This document shows positions 15,846 to 22,679 of a stretch of DNA of 23,824 nt, piece by piece. The notes below the pieces were generated by a model. That model searched no databases. It was not told the DNA's origin and saw only the letters and a list, made by a program, of their open reading frames with translations. The position numbers were made by a program, and so were the translations under genes. This DNA comes from Candidatus Gastranaerophilales bacterium (GTDB lineage Bacteria; Cyanobacteriota; Vampirovibrionia; Gastranaerophilales; Gastranaerophilaceae): assembly GCA_021199975.1 (NCBI GenBank), contig JAJQHF010000276.1, positions 1-23,824 on the forward strand, given 5' to 3'. Every line of letters starts with the position of its first letter. Position 1 is the stretch's first letter.

Positions 15846-16136
15846 ATGACTCGTTCACTTAAAAAAGGTGTATATGTACACGATTCTTTAAAGGCAAAAA
15901 TAGATAAGTTAAATGCCAATAAAGAAAAGAGAGTAATAAAGACTTGGTCAAGAGCGTCTATGATTACTCCTGAAAATCCCGACATGGTCGGACACACGAT
16001 AGCAGTATATAACGGTAAAACACATGTACCTGTATATATATCAGAGCCTATGGTAGGACACAGATTAGGTGAATTTGCACCTACAAGAATGTTTAGAGGC
16101 CACGCAGGGCAAGATAAAACAGCGAAAAGGAAATAG
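15846..16136 (+). CDS. rpsS: 30S ribosomal protein S19
   Basis: S19 forms a complex with S13 in the 30S head and contacts tRNA. The 96-residue product begins TRSLKKGVYV and contains IKTWSRASMITPE and the conserved GHRLGEFAPTR near the C-terminus. The ATG follows AAAGGAG (15833-15839). L22 starts 3 nt after its stop, so translation is probably coupled. Confidence 0.98.
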   Translation: MTRSLKKGVYVHDSLKAKIDKLNANKEKRVIKTWSRASMITPENPDMVGHTIAVYNGKTHVPVYISEPMVGHRLGEFAPTRMFRGHAGQDKTAKRK

Positions 16137-16139
16137 ATT

Positions 16140-16481
16140 ATGGAAGCTAAGGCAAGACAAACAGATATAACAATGCCTGCAAGAAAGTTGCGCAGAGTGA
16201 TAAATCTTGTAAGGGGCAAATCAGCGGCAGATGCTTTAAGCATGTTGAAATTTATGCCGTATTTTGCAGCTAGAGTTGTAGAAAAGAATATAACAGCGGC
16301 TGTTGCTAATGCAACGGAAAAATTCGGTGCAACAGCAGAGGCATTAAAAGTTTCAGAAATATATGCTGATGAATCAAGAACACTTAAAAGAGGAAAGCCG
16401 AGAGCTCAAGGCAGAATGTATGCAAGAGTTAAACGCACATCTCATTTAACTGTTAAAGTAACGAATGAAGAATCGAAGTAG
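16140..16481 (+). CDS. rplV: 50S ribosomal protein L22
   Basis: L22 extends a beta-hairpin into the exit tunnel, the site of macrolide-resistance changes in other bacteria. The 113-residue product has MPARKLRRVINLVRGKSAADAL and the hairpin segment TLKRGKPRAQGRMYARVKRTSH, both normal, with no obvious deletion in the loop. It lies 3 nt after S19 and 12 nt before S3. Confidence 0.97.
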   Translation: MEAKARQTDITMPARKLRRVINLVRGKSAADALSMLKFMPYFAARVVEKNITAAVANATEKFGATAEALKVSEIYADESRTLKRGKPRAQGRMYARVKRTSHLTVKVTNEESK

Positions 16482-16493
16482 AAGGTAATAGAT

Positions 16494-17264
16494 ATGGGAC
16501 AAAAGACACATCCGACCGGATTTAGAGTAGGTATAATACAACCGTGGTTCAGCACCTGGTTTGCAAAGAAGGATTATCCGGAATTTTTGGCAGAAGATGC
16601 AAAAATCAGAAAATTTGTAAAGAAAAGACTTTATACTGCCGGAATTTCAAGAGTATTGATTGCCAGAAAAGCTCAAAATGTAACAGTGACTGTAGTAACA
16701 GCAAAACCCGGTGTTGTAGTCGGCAGAGGCGGACAGGGTATTGATGAATTAAAGGCGGCAGTTGCAAAGTTAATAAATAAATCAGTAACAATAGATGTCG
16801 TTGAGGTTGCAAGAGTGGATGTAGATTCGCAGTTAGTTGCGGAATCAATTGCACTTCAGCTTGAAAAACGTATTGCGTTCAGAAGAGCAATGAAGCAGGC
16901 TATGCAAAGAGCAATGAGAGCAGGAGCTCAAGGTATAAAAGTTATGGTATCAGGCAGATTAGGCGGTGCCGAAATTGCAAGAAGCGAATGGGCAAAAGAA
17001 GGAAGAATTCCTCTTCAAACATTAAGAGCTAATGTTGATTACGGATTTTCGGAAGCTGATACTATAATGGGTAAAATTGGAGTTAAGGTTTGGATTTTCA
17101 AGGGTAATTTAATGCCCGGAGAAATGGCAGACCAAAACATAAAAGCTAAAAAAGCAGGTGTAAATAACTATGATGAAAAACCTGCAGGCGGAAGAAGAAA
17201 GAAAAAATCAGCAGCGCCCCAGCAAACTGAGCAGACAACTGTTGTCGAAGAAGAAAATAATTAA
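16494..17264 (+). CDS. rpsC: 30S ribosomal protein S3
   Basis: S3 binds the 30S head and helps form the mRNA entry tunnel with its helicase function. The 256-residue product begins MGQKTHPTGFRVGI. Its KH-type domain carries VVGRGGQGIDEL, with GRGG in place of the more usual GRKG, and the C-terminal domain contains VMVSGRLGGAEIARSEW. The last 40 residues form a low-complexity Lys/Gln/Glu tail, longer than minimal S3 but within the range seen in bacteria. Confidence 0.97.
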   Translation: MGQKTHPTGFRVGIIQPWFSTWFAKKDYPEFLAEDAKIRKFVKKRLYTAGISRVLIARKAQNVTVTVVTAKPGVVVGRGGQGIDELKAAVAKLINKSVTIDVVEVARVDVDSQLVAESIALQLEKRIAFRRAMKQAMQRAMRAGAQGIKVMVSGRLGGAEIARSEWAKEGRIPLQTLRANVDYGFSEADTIMGKIGVKVWIFKGNLMPGEMADQNIKAKKAGVNNYDEKPAGGRRKKKSAAPQQTEQTTVVEEENN

Positions 17265-17296
17265 GGTAAATAATGAATTAGGAGCGAAAAACTATC

Positions 17297-17710
17297 ATGT
17301 TAATGCCCAAGAAAACTAAATATCGTAAAATGCAGAAAGGCAGAAGAAGCGGTCATGAAACCAGAGGAACGCAATTGGAACTCGGTTCATACGGCTTGCA
17401 GGCTCAAGATCCTGCTTGGATTACAAGCAGACAAATAGAAGCTGCAAGAAGAGCAATGACACGTGAAATAAAAAGAGGCGGTAATGTTTGGATTAAGATA
17501 TTCCCCGATAAACCTATAACAAAGAAACCCGCAGAAACCCGTATGGGAAGCGGTAAAGGCAATCCTGAATACTGGGTAGCTGTTGTTAAACCGGGTAGAA
17601 TTCTTTTTGAACTCGATTATCCGCAAAGAGAAGTAGCTGTTCACGCACTTGAATTGGCTGCTCAAAAACTTCCGATTAAAGTTAAAATTGTTGAGAAGAC
17701 AGGTGAATAA
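17297..17710 (+). CDS. rplP: 50S ribosomal protein L16
   Basis: L16 organises the A-site region of the 50S subunit. The 137-residue product begins MLMPKKTKYRKMQKGRRSG, matching the standard start, so I keep 17297 although the Shine-Dalgarno AGGAG (17280-17284) is 12 nt away, a little far; Met3 (17303) is the alternative. FPDKPITKKPAETRMGSGKG and GRILFELDYP are typical. The arginine in PAETRMGSGKG, hydroxylated by YcfD in enterobacteria, is present. Confidence 0.97.
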   Translation: MLMPKKTKYRKMQKGRRSGHETRGTQLELGSYGLQAQDPAWITSRQIEAARRAMTREIKRGGNVWIKIFPDKPITKKPAETRMGSGKGNPEYWVAVVKPGRILFELDYPQREVAVHALELAAQKLPIKVKIVEKTGE

Positions 17711-17712
17711 CT

Positions 17713-17925
17713 ATGAAAATAGAAGAAATACGTGAAAAATCGGTAAATGAATTAAATGAAATAATAGTTGATTATAAAAAACAGTTATTTGATATAAGAT
17801 TTAAAAAATTTACCAATAAATATGAAAATGCTACTGATTTGGGAAGAGCAAATTCTCAAATTAAAGAAATCAGAAGAACAATAGCAAGAGTAAAAACAGT
17901 AATAAAACAAAAAGAAACAGTATAA
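17713..17925 (+). CDS. rpmC: 50S ribosomal protein L29
   Basis: L29 is a small two-helix protein near the tunnel exit next to L23. The 70-residue product has the usual pattern: EIREKSVNELNEII at the N-terminus, then QLFDIRFKKFT, and the terminal helix IKEIRRTIARVKTVIKQK. It begins 2 nt after the L16 stop. Confidence 0.95.
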   Translation: MKIEEIREKSVNELNEIIVDYKKQLFDIRFKKFTNKYENATDLGRANSQIKEIRRTIARVKTVIKQKETV

Positions 17926-17944
17926 AAAATGAGGTCAAATTAAA

Positions 17945-18190
17945 ATGCCTAAGAAGGAAAAACAAGGTGTTGTAGTAAGCAATAAAATGGAAAAAACGGC
18001 TGTTGTTAAAGTCGCTTCTTACAATCAGCATCCAAAGTATAAAAAAATTATAGAAACAACAAAAAATTACAAAGCTCATGATGAATTAAACCAGTGTTCA
18101 GAAGGTGATATTGTAAGAATAGTTGAGTCTAAACCGATTTCAGGTGACAAACATTGGGTTGTAGCTGAAATTGTAGAAAAAGTAAAATAA
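17945..18190 (+). CDS. rpsQ: 30S ribosomal protein S17
   Basis: S17 is an OB-fold primary binder of the 5' domain of 16S rRNA. The 81-residue product contains GVVVSNKMEKTAVVKV, then HPKYKKIIETTKNYKAHDE, and the terminal GDIVRIVESKPISGDKHWVV; all are standard. GAGGT lies about 10 nt before the ATG. Confidence 0.97.
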   Translation: MPKKEKQGVVVSNKMEKTAVVKVASYNQHPKYKKIIETTKNYKAHDELNQCSEGDIVRIVESKPISGDKHWVVAEIVEKVK

Positions 18191-18224
18191 CGCAAAAATA
18201 AGTAATTTCAAAGGATGAAATAAA

Positions 18225-18593
18225 ATGATACAGCAAGAAACCAGATTACAAGTAGCAGATAATACAGGTGCAAAAGAATTGTTATGTATCCGTGTAATGG
18301 GAAGTTCAAACAAGAAATATGCGCATGTAGGAGATGTTATAGTAGCAGCGGTAAAAGATGCTACACCAAATATGGCTGTAAAAAAATCTGAAGTAGTTAA
18401 AGCCGTTGTTGTAAGAACGAAAGCTGATATAAAAAGAGCTGACGGCAGTGTAATCAGATTTGATGAAAATGCAGCGGTTATTATTAACAAAGACGGCAAC
18501 CCGAGAGGTACACGTGTATTTGGCCCTGTTGCCAGAGAGCTTAGAGATAAAAACTTTATGAAAATAATTTCTCTTGCTCCGGAAGTAATATAG
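18225..18593 (+). CDS. rplN: 50S ribosomal protein L14
   Basis: L14 forms the intersubunit bridge B8 and is the docking site of the silencing factor RsfS. The 122-residue length is exactly typical. It begins MIQQETRLQVADNTGAKELLC and contains GDVIVAAVKDATP and GTRVFGPVARELRDKNFMKI. The start has AAGGATG-like sequence upstream. L24 follows after 10 nt. Confidence 0.98.
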   Translation: MIQQETRLQVADNTGAKELLCIRVMGSSNKKYAHVGDVIVAAVKDATPNMAVKKSEVVKAVVVRTKADIKRADGSVIRFDENAAVIINKDGNPRGTRVFGPVARELRDKNFMKIISLAPEVI

Positions 18594-18603
18594 GAGAAAT
18601 GAG

Positions 18604-18942
18604 ATGAGAAACAAAAAACCGGTTGAAAAACACCCTATACACGTTAAAAGCGGAGATAAAGTTGTCGTTACATCAGGTAAGGACAAAGGTAAAGTAAGTT
18701 CCGTTAAAAAAGTTATAACATCTGAAAATAAAGTTGTTGTTGAAGGTGCAAACATAGTAACAAAAGCTCAAAAGGCTCAAGGCGGAAACCAAGGCGGCTT
18801 AATAAAAATGGAAGCTCCTATGGATTCTTCTAAAGTTATGTTGTATTGTCCCGCTTGTGAAAAAGCAACAAGAATAAAATACAGTGTTGTAGATAATAAA
18901 AAAGTTCGTATTTGTAAAAAATGCGGAGAAAAACTTGACTAG
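18604..18942 (+). CDS. rplX: 50S ribosomal protein L24 with zinc-ribbon tail
   Basis: L24 initiates assembly of the 50S 5' domain. Residues 1-80 form the KOW-containing core (GDKVVVTSGKDKGKVSSV, then VVVEGANIVTKAQ). The 112-residue product is slightly longer than minimal L24 because the C-terminal segment carries four cysteines, Cys82, Cys85, Cys104 and Cys107 (CPAC and CKKC), which should bind zinc. Such C+ tails occur in several bacterial lineages and are familiar in Cyanobacteria. The core is unremarkable. Confidence 0.96.
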   Translation: MRNKKPVEKHPIHVKSGDKVVVTSGKDKGKVSSVKKVITSENKVVVEGANIVTKAQKAQGGNQGGLIKMEAPMDSSKVMLYCPACEKATRIKYSVVDNKKVRICKKCGEKLD

Positions 18943-19078
18943 GAGTGCGTTATAATTTAACCGCAAGACCGGTCAGCCTGACTTTAAAATTAAGTTAGCG
19001 CCAAACAATATAAATTAAAAATGTATGGGTATTCCAAGATTTAATCGAGGGGATACATTCTACGGAAGGAAAAGAAAA
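18943..19078 (+). other. Expanded L24-L5 spacer
   Basis: This 136-nt spacer is much longer than most in the operon. It contains a perfect TATAAT (18951-18956) with no well-placed -35, and a small GTCA-gcc-TGAC hairpin (about 18972-18982). The L5 frame is open back to 19025, but nothing like an L5 N-terminus is encoded there. Confidence 0.45.
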
Positions 19079-19630
19079 ATGACAGTAGTAACAAAAAACT
19101 TAAAAAGTAAATATGATGAAGAGGTAAAGAAAGTTCTTCAAGATGAATTTAAGTATGAAAATATTCATCAAATTCCTAAATTAAGCAAAATAGTTTTAAA
19201 TATGGGTGTCGGCGAAGCGTGCCATAACTCTAAATTAGCTGAAACTATTGTAAATCAATTAACTAAAATTGCAGGGCAAAAAGCATTATCCACAAAAGCA
19301 AAAAAATCAATTGCCGCATTTAAGTTAAGAGAAGGTATGCCTGTTGGTGCAATGGTTACACTCAGAGGTGAAAGAATGTATGATTTTCTGCAAAAGTTAA
19401 TTTGCGTCGTTCTCCCTAGAATTCGTGACTTTAGAGGTGTAAGTTCCAAAAGTTTTGACGGCAGAGGAAATTATACACTCGGCTTAAAAGAACAATCATT
19501 GTTCCCTGAAATTTCTTATGATGAATTGGATGCGGTTCATGGTATGAATATTTCAATAATAACAACAGCAAATACGGATGAAGAAGCAAGAGCTTTATTA
19601 AGAGCACTTGGAATGCCATTTAAAAAATAA
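19079..19630 (+). CDS. rplE: 50S ribosomal protein L5
   Basis: L5 binds 5S rRNA in the central protuberance. The open frame starts at 19025, but the ATG at 19079 has GGAAGGA (19064-19070) at 8-nt spacing and gives 183 residues, the family size, so I chose it. IPKLSKIVLNMGVGEA, GQKALSTKAKKSIAAFKLREGMPVG and DFRGVSSKSFDGRGNYTLG are all conserved. S14 follows after 17 nt. Confidence 0.96.
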   Translation: MTVVTKNLKSKYDEEVKKVLQDEFKYENIHQIPKLSKIVLNMGVGEACHNSKLAETIVNQLTKIAGQKALSTKAKKSIAAFKLREGMPVGAMVTLRGERMYDFLQKLICVVLPRIRDFRGVSSKSFDGRGNYTLGLKEQSLFPEISYDELDAVHGMNISIITTANTDEEARALLRALGMPFKK

Positions 19631-19647
19631 TAAAAGGAGTAAAAAAC

Positions 19648-19854
19648 GTGGCTAAAAAATCAATGATAGATAAAGAGCTGAAGAGAGAAGCATTAGCAGC
19701 AAAAGGAAAATATCCGAAAGTAAGACTTCATAACAGATGTTCAATCTGTGGTCGTCCTCACGGATTTCACAGAGATTTCGGCATTTGCAGAATATGTTTA
19801 AGAAAAATGGCTCATCAAGGTTTATTGCCCGGTGTAGTTAAAGCAAGCTGGTAA
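19648..19854 (+). CDS. rpsN: 30S ribosomal protein S14, zinc-binding type
   Basis: A 68-residue S14 of the short type Z class, which sits in the 30S head. Cys31, Cys34, Cys47 and Cys50 (CSIC and CRIC) form the zinc site, and the end LLPGVVKASW is diagnostic. Translation starts at GTG with AAAGGAG about 11 nt upstream. It is some seven residues longer than the usual 61 because of extra residues before the first CxxC. It is followed by the widest gap in the operon. Confidence 0.96.
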   Translation: MAKKSMIDKELKREALAAKGKYPKVRLHNRCSICGRPHGFHRDFGICRICLRKMAHQGLLPGVVKASW

Positions 19855-19938
19855 CAAAATCCCTTGGGAAAGGGGGCAGAGTGTATTGGGCGAAAAAGAA
19901 ATGATATAAGCTTGTATGGTTGAAGAAGTAAGACGGAT

Positions 19939-19986
19939 GACAAGTTTAAGAGGAAGGGAAATTTAAGGATTTAAATTTCATTTGTC
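19939..19986 (+). promoter_or_regulatory. Two-part stem-loop in the S14-S8 spacer
   Basis: A perfect 9-bp stem (GAAATTTAA at 19958-19966 with TTAAATTTC at 19971-19979, loop GGAT) is enclosed by an outer 7-bp helix (GACAAGT 19939-19945 with ATTTGTC 19980-19986, one G-U pair), with a 12-nt asymmetric loop on the 5' side. It abuts the C10 tract. The role is unknown. Confidence 0.5.
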
Positions 19987-20049
19987 CCCCCCCCCACACA
20001 CCTAAAGAACAAGAATCTAAGGTAATATACAGACTAAGCCCTAAGAAGG

Positions 20050-20070
20050 AATTTTAAGCCGCTTAAAATT
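20050..20070 (+). promoter_or_regulatory. Perfect 9-bp hairpin upstream of S8
   Basis: AATTTTAAG (20050-20058) pairs with CTTAAAATT (20062-20070) around the 3-nt loop CCG. An A-rich rather than T-rich stretch follows, so it is not a standard intrinsic terminator for the + strand. Confidence 0.5.
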
Positions 20071-20207
20071 AAAAAGCTTTTCTATACTGCCGAATAAATT
20101 TCAGTAAGTAGTTGATGCAGGGTAAGGAGAGAGTAAAAGGATTAAAACCGATTACAATAAAAATCCAAAGAAAACCCTAAATCATAAAAAGTAAAGGAAA
20201 AAGAAAA

Positions 20208-20609
20208 ATGAATACAGATCCGATAGCAGATATGCTCACAAGAATTAGAAATGCCAACATGGTATCTTTACCCGAAGTAGATATGCCAAGTTCAAAATTA
20301 AAGGCTGAATTAGCAAAATTGTTAAAAAATGAAGGTTATATTGATAACTATTCTGTTGAACAAAAAGAAGGCGCAAGCTATAAAACATTAAAAATAACAT
20401 TGAAATATGATGAGAAATCAAAACCTGTTATTTCAAATTTAAAGAGAGTTTCAAGACCGGGTTTAAGAAACTATTGTAAAGCAAAAGATATACCTCAAGT
20501 TTTAGGCGGAATGGGTATAGCTGTTATATCAACAAGCAAAGGTTTATTGACAGACAGAAAAGCAAAAAGTGAAAATGTCGGCGGTGAAGTTCTTTGTTAT
20601 ATTTGGTAA
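20208..20609 (+). CDS. rpsH: 30S ribosomal protein S8
   Basis: S8 organises the central domain of 16S rRNA and in E. coli represses the spc operon by binding its mRNA near L5. The 133-residue product begins with DPIADMLTRIRNAN and contains VSRPGLRNYCKAKDIP and STSKGLLTDRKAK, ending GGEVLCYIW. The start has AAAGGAAAAAG upstream. The unusual 353-nt leader in front is specific to this gene. Confidence 0.98.
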   Translation: MNTDPIADMLTRIRNANMVSLPEVDMPSSKLKAELAKLLKNEGYIDNYSVEQKEGASYKTLKITLKYDEKSKPVISNLKRVSRPGLRNYCKAKDIPQVLGGMGIAVISTSKGLLTDRKAKSENVGGEVLCYIW

Positions 20610-20652
20610 TAAACAATTTGGTAAGTAAATAATTAAAATTGGAGATAAAAAA

Positions 20653-21192
20653 ATGTCACGTATAGGTAAATTACCCATAGTAATTCCTGAAGGAGTTGAG
20701 GTAACAATAAACGGTCAGGTTATAACCGCAAAAGGACCTTTAGGTACTGAATCAGTTGAATTACGTCCTGAAATAAAAATTGAAAAAGTTGATAATACTG
20801 TTGTTTTAACAAGAGTAAATGATGAAAGAAAAGCACGTTCTTTACACGGTTTATCAAGAACATTGGCATCTAATGTTATAAACGGTGTTAAGACAGGTTT
20901 TGTAAAAAAACTTGAAATAGTCGGTGTAGGTTATCGTGCGGCTGTTCAAGGAAATACATTAAACTTAGCTTTAGGCTATTCGCACCCTGTTGATATTACT
21001 GCACCTGAAGGCATAAAAATTGCCGTAGAACAAAATACAAAAATTACGGTATCAGGCTCTAACAAACAAATGGTTGGTGATATAGCCGCATTAATCAGAA
21101 GCAAAAGACCTCCTGAAGTTTACAAAGGAAAAGGTGTTAAATATGAAGGCGAATATATCAGAAGAAAAGCCGGAAAAACAGGTAAAAAATAG
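20653..21192 (+). CDS. rplF: 50S ribosomal protein L6
   Basis: L6 lies near the sarcin-ricin loop and GTPase centre. The 179-residue product has SRIGKLPIVIPEGVEV at the start, the internal repeat fold with VGVGYRAAVQGNTLNLALGYSHPV, and the conserved end KRPPEVYKGKGVKYEGE followed by a basic tail. It starts 43 nt after S8 with TTGGAGAT upstream. Confidence 0.98.
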   Translation: MSRIGKLPIVIPEGVEVTINGQVITAKGPLGTESVELRPEIKIEKVDNTVVLTRVNDERKARSLHGLSRTLASNVINGVKTGFVKKLEIVGVGYRAAVQGNTLNLALGYSHPVDITAPEGIKIAVEQNTKITVSGSNKQMVGDIAALIRSKRPPEVYKGKGVKYEGEYIRRKAGKTGKK

Positions 21193-21226
21193 TAAATAAC
21201 AAGTATAGTATATAACAAGCCAGTAT

Positions 21227-21252
21227 AAACCCTTGCAGTTGCAAGAAGGTTT
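21227..21252 (+). promoter_or_regulatory. Hairpin in the L6-L18 spacer
   Basis: AAACC-CTTGC (21227-21236) pairs with GCAAG (21241-21245) and GGTTT (21248-21252), leaving a 2-nt AA bulge and the loop AGTT, 10 bp in all. It ends about 10 nt before the L18 ribosome binding site (AAAGGAAAG), so it could tune L18 translation or mark a processing site. Confidence 0.45.
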
Positions 21253-21270
21253 GGGTGAAAGGAAAGAAAA

Positions 21271-21639
21271 ATGATTAAACAGGCAAACAAAAAAGAAGCA
21301 ACACAAAAACGTCATCAAAGATTAAGAGCTAAGTTGTCAGGAACGACAGAGTCACCTCGTTTAGCTGTTTATCGAAGCACAAAACATATTTATGCTCAGA
21401 TTATAGATGATGTTAAAGGAGTAACAATTGTTTCGGCTTCTTCTATTGATAAAGATTTAAGAAAAGATTTAGCTCACGGCGGAAATATAGAATCTGCAAA
21501 AGCTGTTGGAGAAGCTATTGCAAAGAAAGCTTTAAAAGCAGGCGTTAAAGATGTTGTATTTGACAGAGGCGGTTTTTTATATCACGGCAGAGTTGCCGCC
21601 CTTGCCGATGCCGCAAGAGAAGCAGGGTTAAACTTCTAA
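21271..21639 (+). CDS. rplR: 50S ribosomal protein L18
   Basis: L18 binds 5S rRNA with L5 in the central protuberance. The 122-residue product has the basic N-terminus KRHQRLRAKLSGT, then SPRLAVYRSTKHIYAQIIDD, and the C-terminal VVFDRGGFLYHGRVAALADAARE that defines the family. It is the last gene of the cluster: the expected rpsE, rpmD, rplO and secY do not follow, and a strong terminator lies 21 nt downstream. Confidence 0.98.
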   Translation: MIKQANKKEATQKRHQRLRAKLSGTTESPRLAVYRSTKHIYAQIIDDVKGVTIVSASSIDKDLRKDLAHGGNIESAKAVGEAIAKKALKAGVKDVVFDRGGFLYHGRVAALADAAREAGLNF

Positions 21640-21660
21640 TCAATATTAAGAATTTAAAAA

Positions 21661-21691
21661 ATACCAAAGTTCATACTTTGGTATTTTTTTG
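21661..21691 (+). terminator. Bidirectional intrinsic terminator after L18
   Basis: ATACCAAAGT (21661-21670) pairs perfectly with ACTTTGGTAT (21675-21684) around the 4-nt loop TCAT. It is followed by a run of T on the + strand and, because A5 precedes it, by a run of T on the - strand too. It ends the ribosomal operon and can also stop the convergent abrB-like gene. Confidence 0.93.
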
Positions 21692-21708
21692 TATATTGTG
21701 GAGAATTT

Positions 21709-21876
21709 TTAATTCTCATTATTTATTGAAATTTCTGCTTTAGTTATTTTTACCGTGTTATTTTCTACCTTAACTTCCAACATATCCGTTTCCGGGTCAA
21801 CATCAATAAGTTCCAAGAGAGTTTTTGGCATGAATAAAGCCCAGCCGCTTCCGGAACGTGATAATTTTTTCTTCAT
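21709..21876 (-). CDS. AbrB/MazE-type (SpoVT-AbrB fold) DNA-binding protein
   Basis: A 55-residue protein resembling swapped-hairpin AbrB-family transition-state regulators or antitoxins: KKKLSRSGSGWALFMPKTLLELIDVDPETDMLEVKVENNTVKI contains the WALFMPKTLLELI turn and the following valine-rich strand. An upstream in-frame ATG at 21894 would add six residues, but a TATAAA at 21903-21898 puts the transcription start near 21891, so the second Met (21876), with GGAG at 21892-21889, is more likely. No toxin gene lies on either side, so it looks like an orphan regulator. It diverges from the pilin gene across a long palindrome, its most obvious candidate target. Confidence 0.75.
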   Translation of the reverse strand: MKKKLSRSGSGWALFMPKTLLELIDVDPETDMLEVKVENNTVKITKAEISINNEN

Positions 21877-21944
21877 AAACAGTTGTATCTCCATGATTTT
21901 ATACTTACGTTAACTTTACAAAATCATTGATTTTGGGTATACTG

Positions 21945-21988
21945 TAATTAAATAATGATATTATATGTATAATATCATTATTTAATTA
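21945..21988. repeat. Perfect inverted repeat, 21-bp arms, upstream of the pilin gene
   Basis: The left arm 21945-21965 is the exact reverse complement of the right arm 21968-21988, with only TG (21966-21967) at the centre. The arms are A/T-rich apart from one G-C pair each. The right arm contains TATAAT (21968-21973), a possible -10 for the pilin gene 33 nt downstream. No T tract follows, so it is not a standard terminator. An operator bound by a dimeric regulator or a cruciform-prone site are the natural readings. Confidence 0.9.
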
Positions 21989-22006
21989 AGAAAAGGTAAA
22001 AATCCT

Positions 22007-22678
22007 ATGTGTAAAAAGTTTAAATTAAAAGCTTTTACTTTATCAGAAGTCTTAATAGCCCTTGTTATAATAGGTGTGATAGCTGCAATCACAGTACCGG
22101 CTATAATACAAACAACAGATAGAAGGGAAACTATAACAGGTCTTAAAAAAGCATATTCAACTTTAACAAATTGGGAAAGAATGGCACAAGTTGACTATGG
22201 ACACAGTTCAACATGGGAAAGTGCAAAAGATATTGGAATTGATAGTTATTATACAACATATATTAAACCTTATTTTAACATAATGAAGTATTGCAGCACA
22301 GGTACTGAATGCGGATATAAATCCAATGCTCCATTCACTCAGTTAGATGGTACCGCTGGTGTTTTTGTTGCGGCATCTAACAGGATTGCATTTGTTACTA
22401 TTGATGGTATGTCTTATTCATTTGTTGTATTTTCAAATACTACAGGTGCATACTATCCTGTCATAAAAGTGGATATCAACGGTGCAAAAAAACCAAATAA
22501 GTACGGCCGAGATGTTTTTATGTTTTACAGAACAGACGATATAGGGATTAAAGCACACGGATATAATAAAAGTCAGGATGCAGTAAAAAAAGATTGTTCA
22601 AAAAGCGGAACAGGAAATTATTGTGCTGCAAGAATAATGAAAAACAGTTGGGATTTTGACGATGGTTATCCTTGGTAA
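22007..22678 (+). CDS. Type IV pilin-like (pseudopilin) protein
   Basis: A 223-residue protein with a class III signal: a short basic leader (MCKKFKLKA), a likely prepilin peptidase cut between Ala9 and Phe10, and the mature start FTLSE with the conserved Glu at mature position 5 (Glu14). The hydrophobic helix continues to about residue 36. The rest is a globular domain with four or more cysteines (CSTGTEC, and CSKSGTGNYC near the end) that may form disulphides, finishing in DFDDGYPW. Proteins with this leader and YPW ending are, to my knowledge, abundant and scattered in Gastranaerophilales-like genomes. AAAAGG (21991-21996) precedes the ATG. No assembly genes are adjacent; the degenerate GspE-like protein at 7751 is the only other related gene in view. 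Confidence 0.85.
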   Translation: MCKKFKLKAFTLSEVLIALVIIGVIAAITVPAIIQTTDRRETITGLKKAYSTLTNWERMAQVDYGHSSTWESAKDIGIDSYYTTYIKPYFNIMKYCSTGTECGYKSNAPFTQLDGTAGVFVAASNRIAFVTIDGMSYSFVVFSNTTGAYYPVIKVDINGAKKPNKYGRDVFMFYRTDDIGIKAHGYNKSQDAVKKDCSKSGTGNYCAARIMKNSWDFDDGYPW

Positions 22679-22679
22679 T

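Larger units (their letters stand above)
19855..20207 (+). other. 353-nt noncoding spacer between S14 and S8
   Basis: No convincing gene lies here. The spacer holds three hairpins (19861-19874, 19939-19986, 20050-20070), a C10 tract (19986-19995) followed by ACACACC, and a purine-rich 3' end leading to the S8 ribosome binding site. Everywhere else in the operon S14 and S8 are expected to be nearly adjacent. It could be a regulatory leader, a processing region or a decayed insertion. Confidence 0.6.

Noticed and set aside
18935..18956. TTGACT ... TATAAT promoter at the end of L24
   Set aside because: The spacer is only 10 nt, too short for a sigma70 promoter, and the TTGACT is part of the L24 codons.
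19025..19078. In-frame N-terminal extension of L5
   Set aside because: The ATG at 19079 has a well-spaced GGAAGGA and yields a standard L5; the extension is not family-like.
20115..20180. A 21-codon basic ORF in the S14-S8 spacer
   Set aside because: It has no ribosome binding site and is too short to support; coding cannot be shown.
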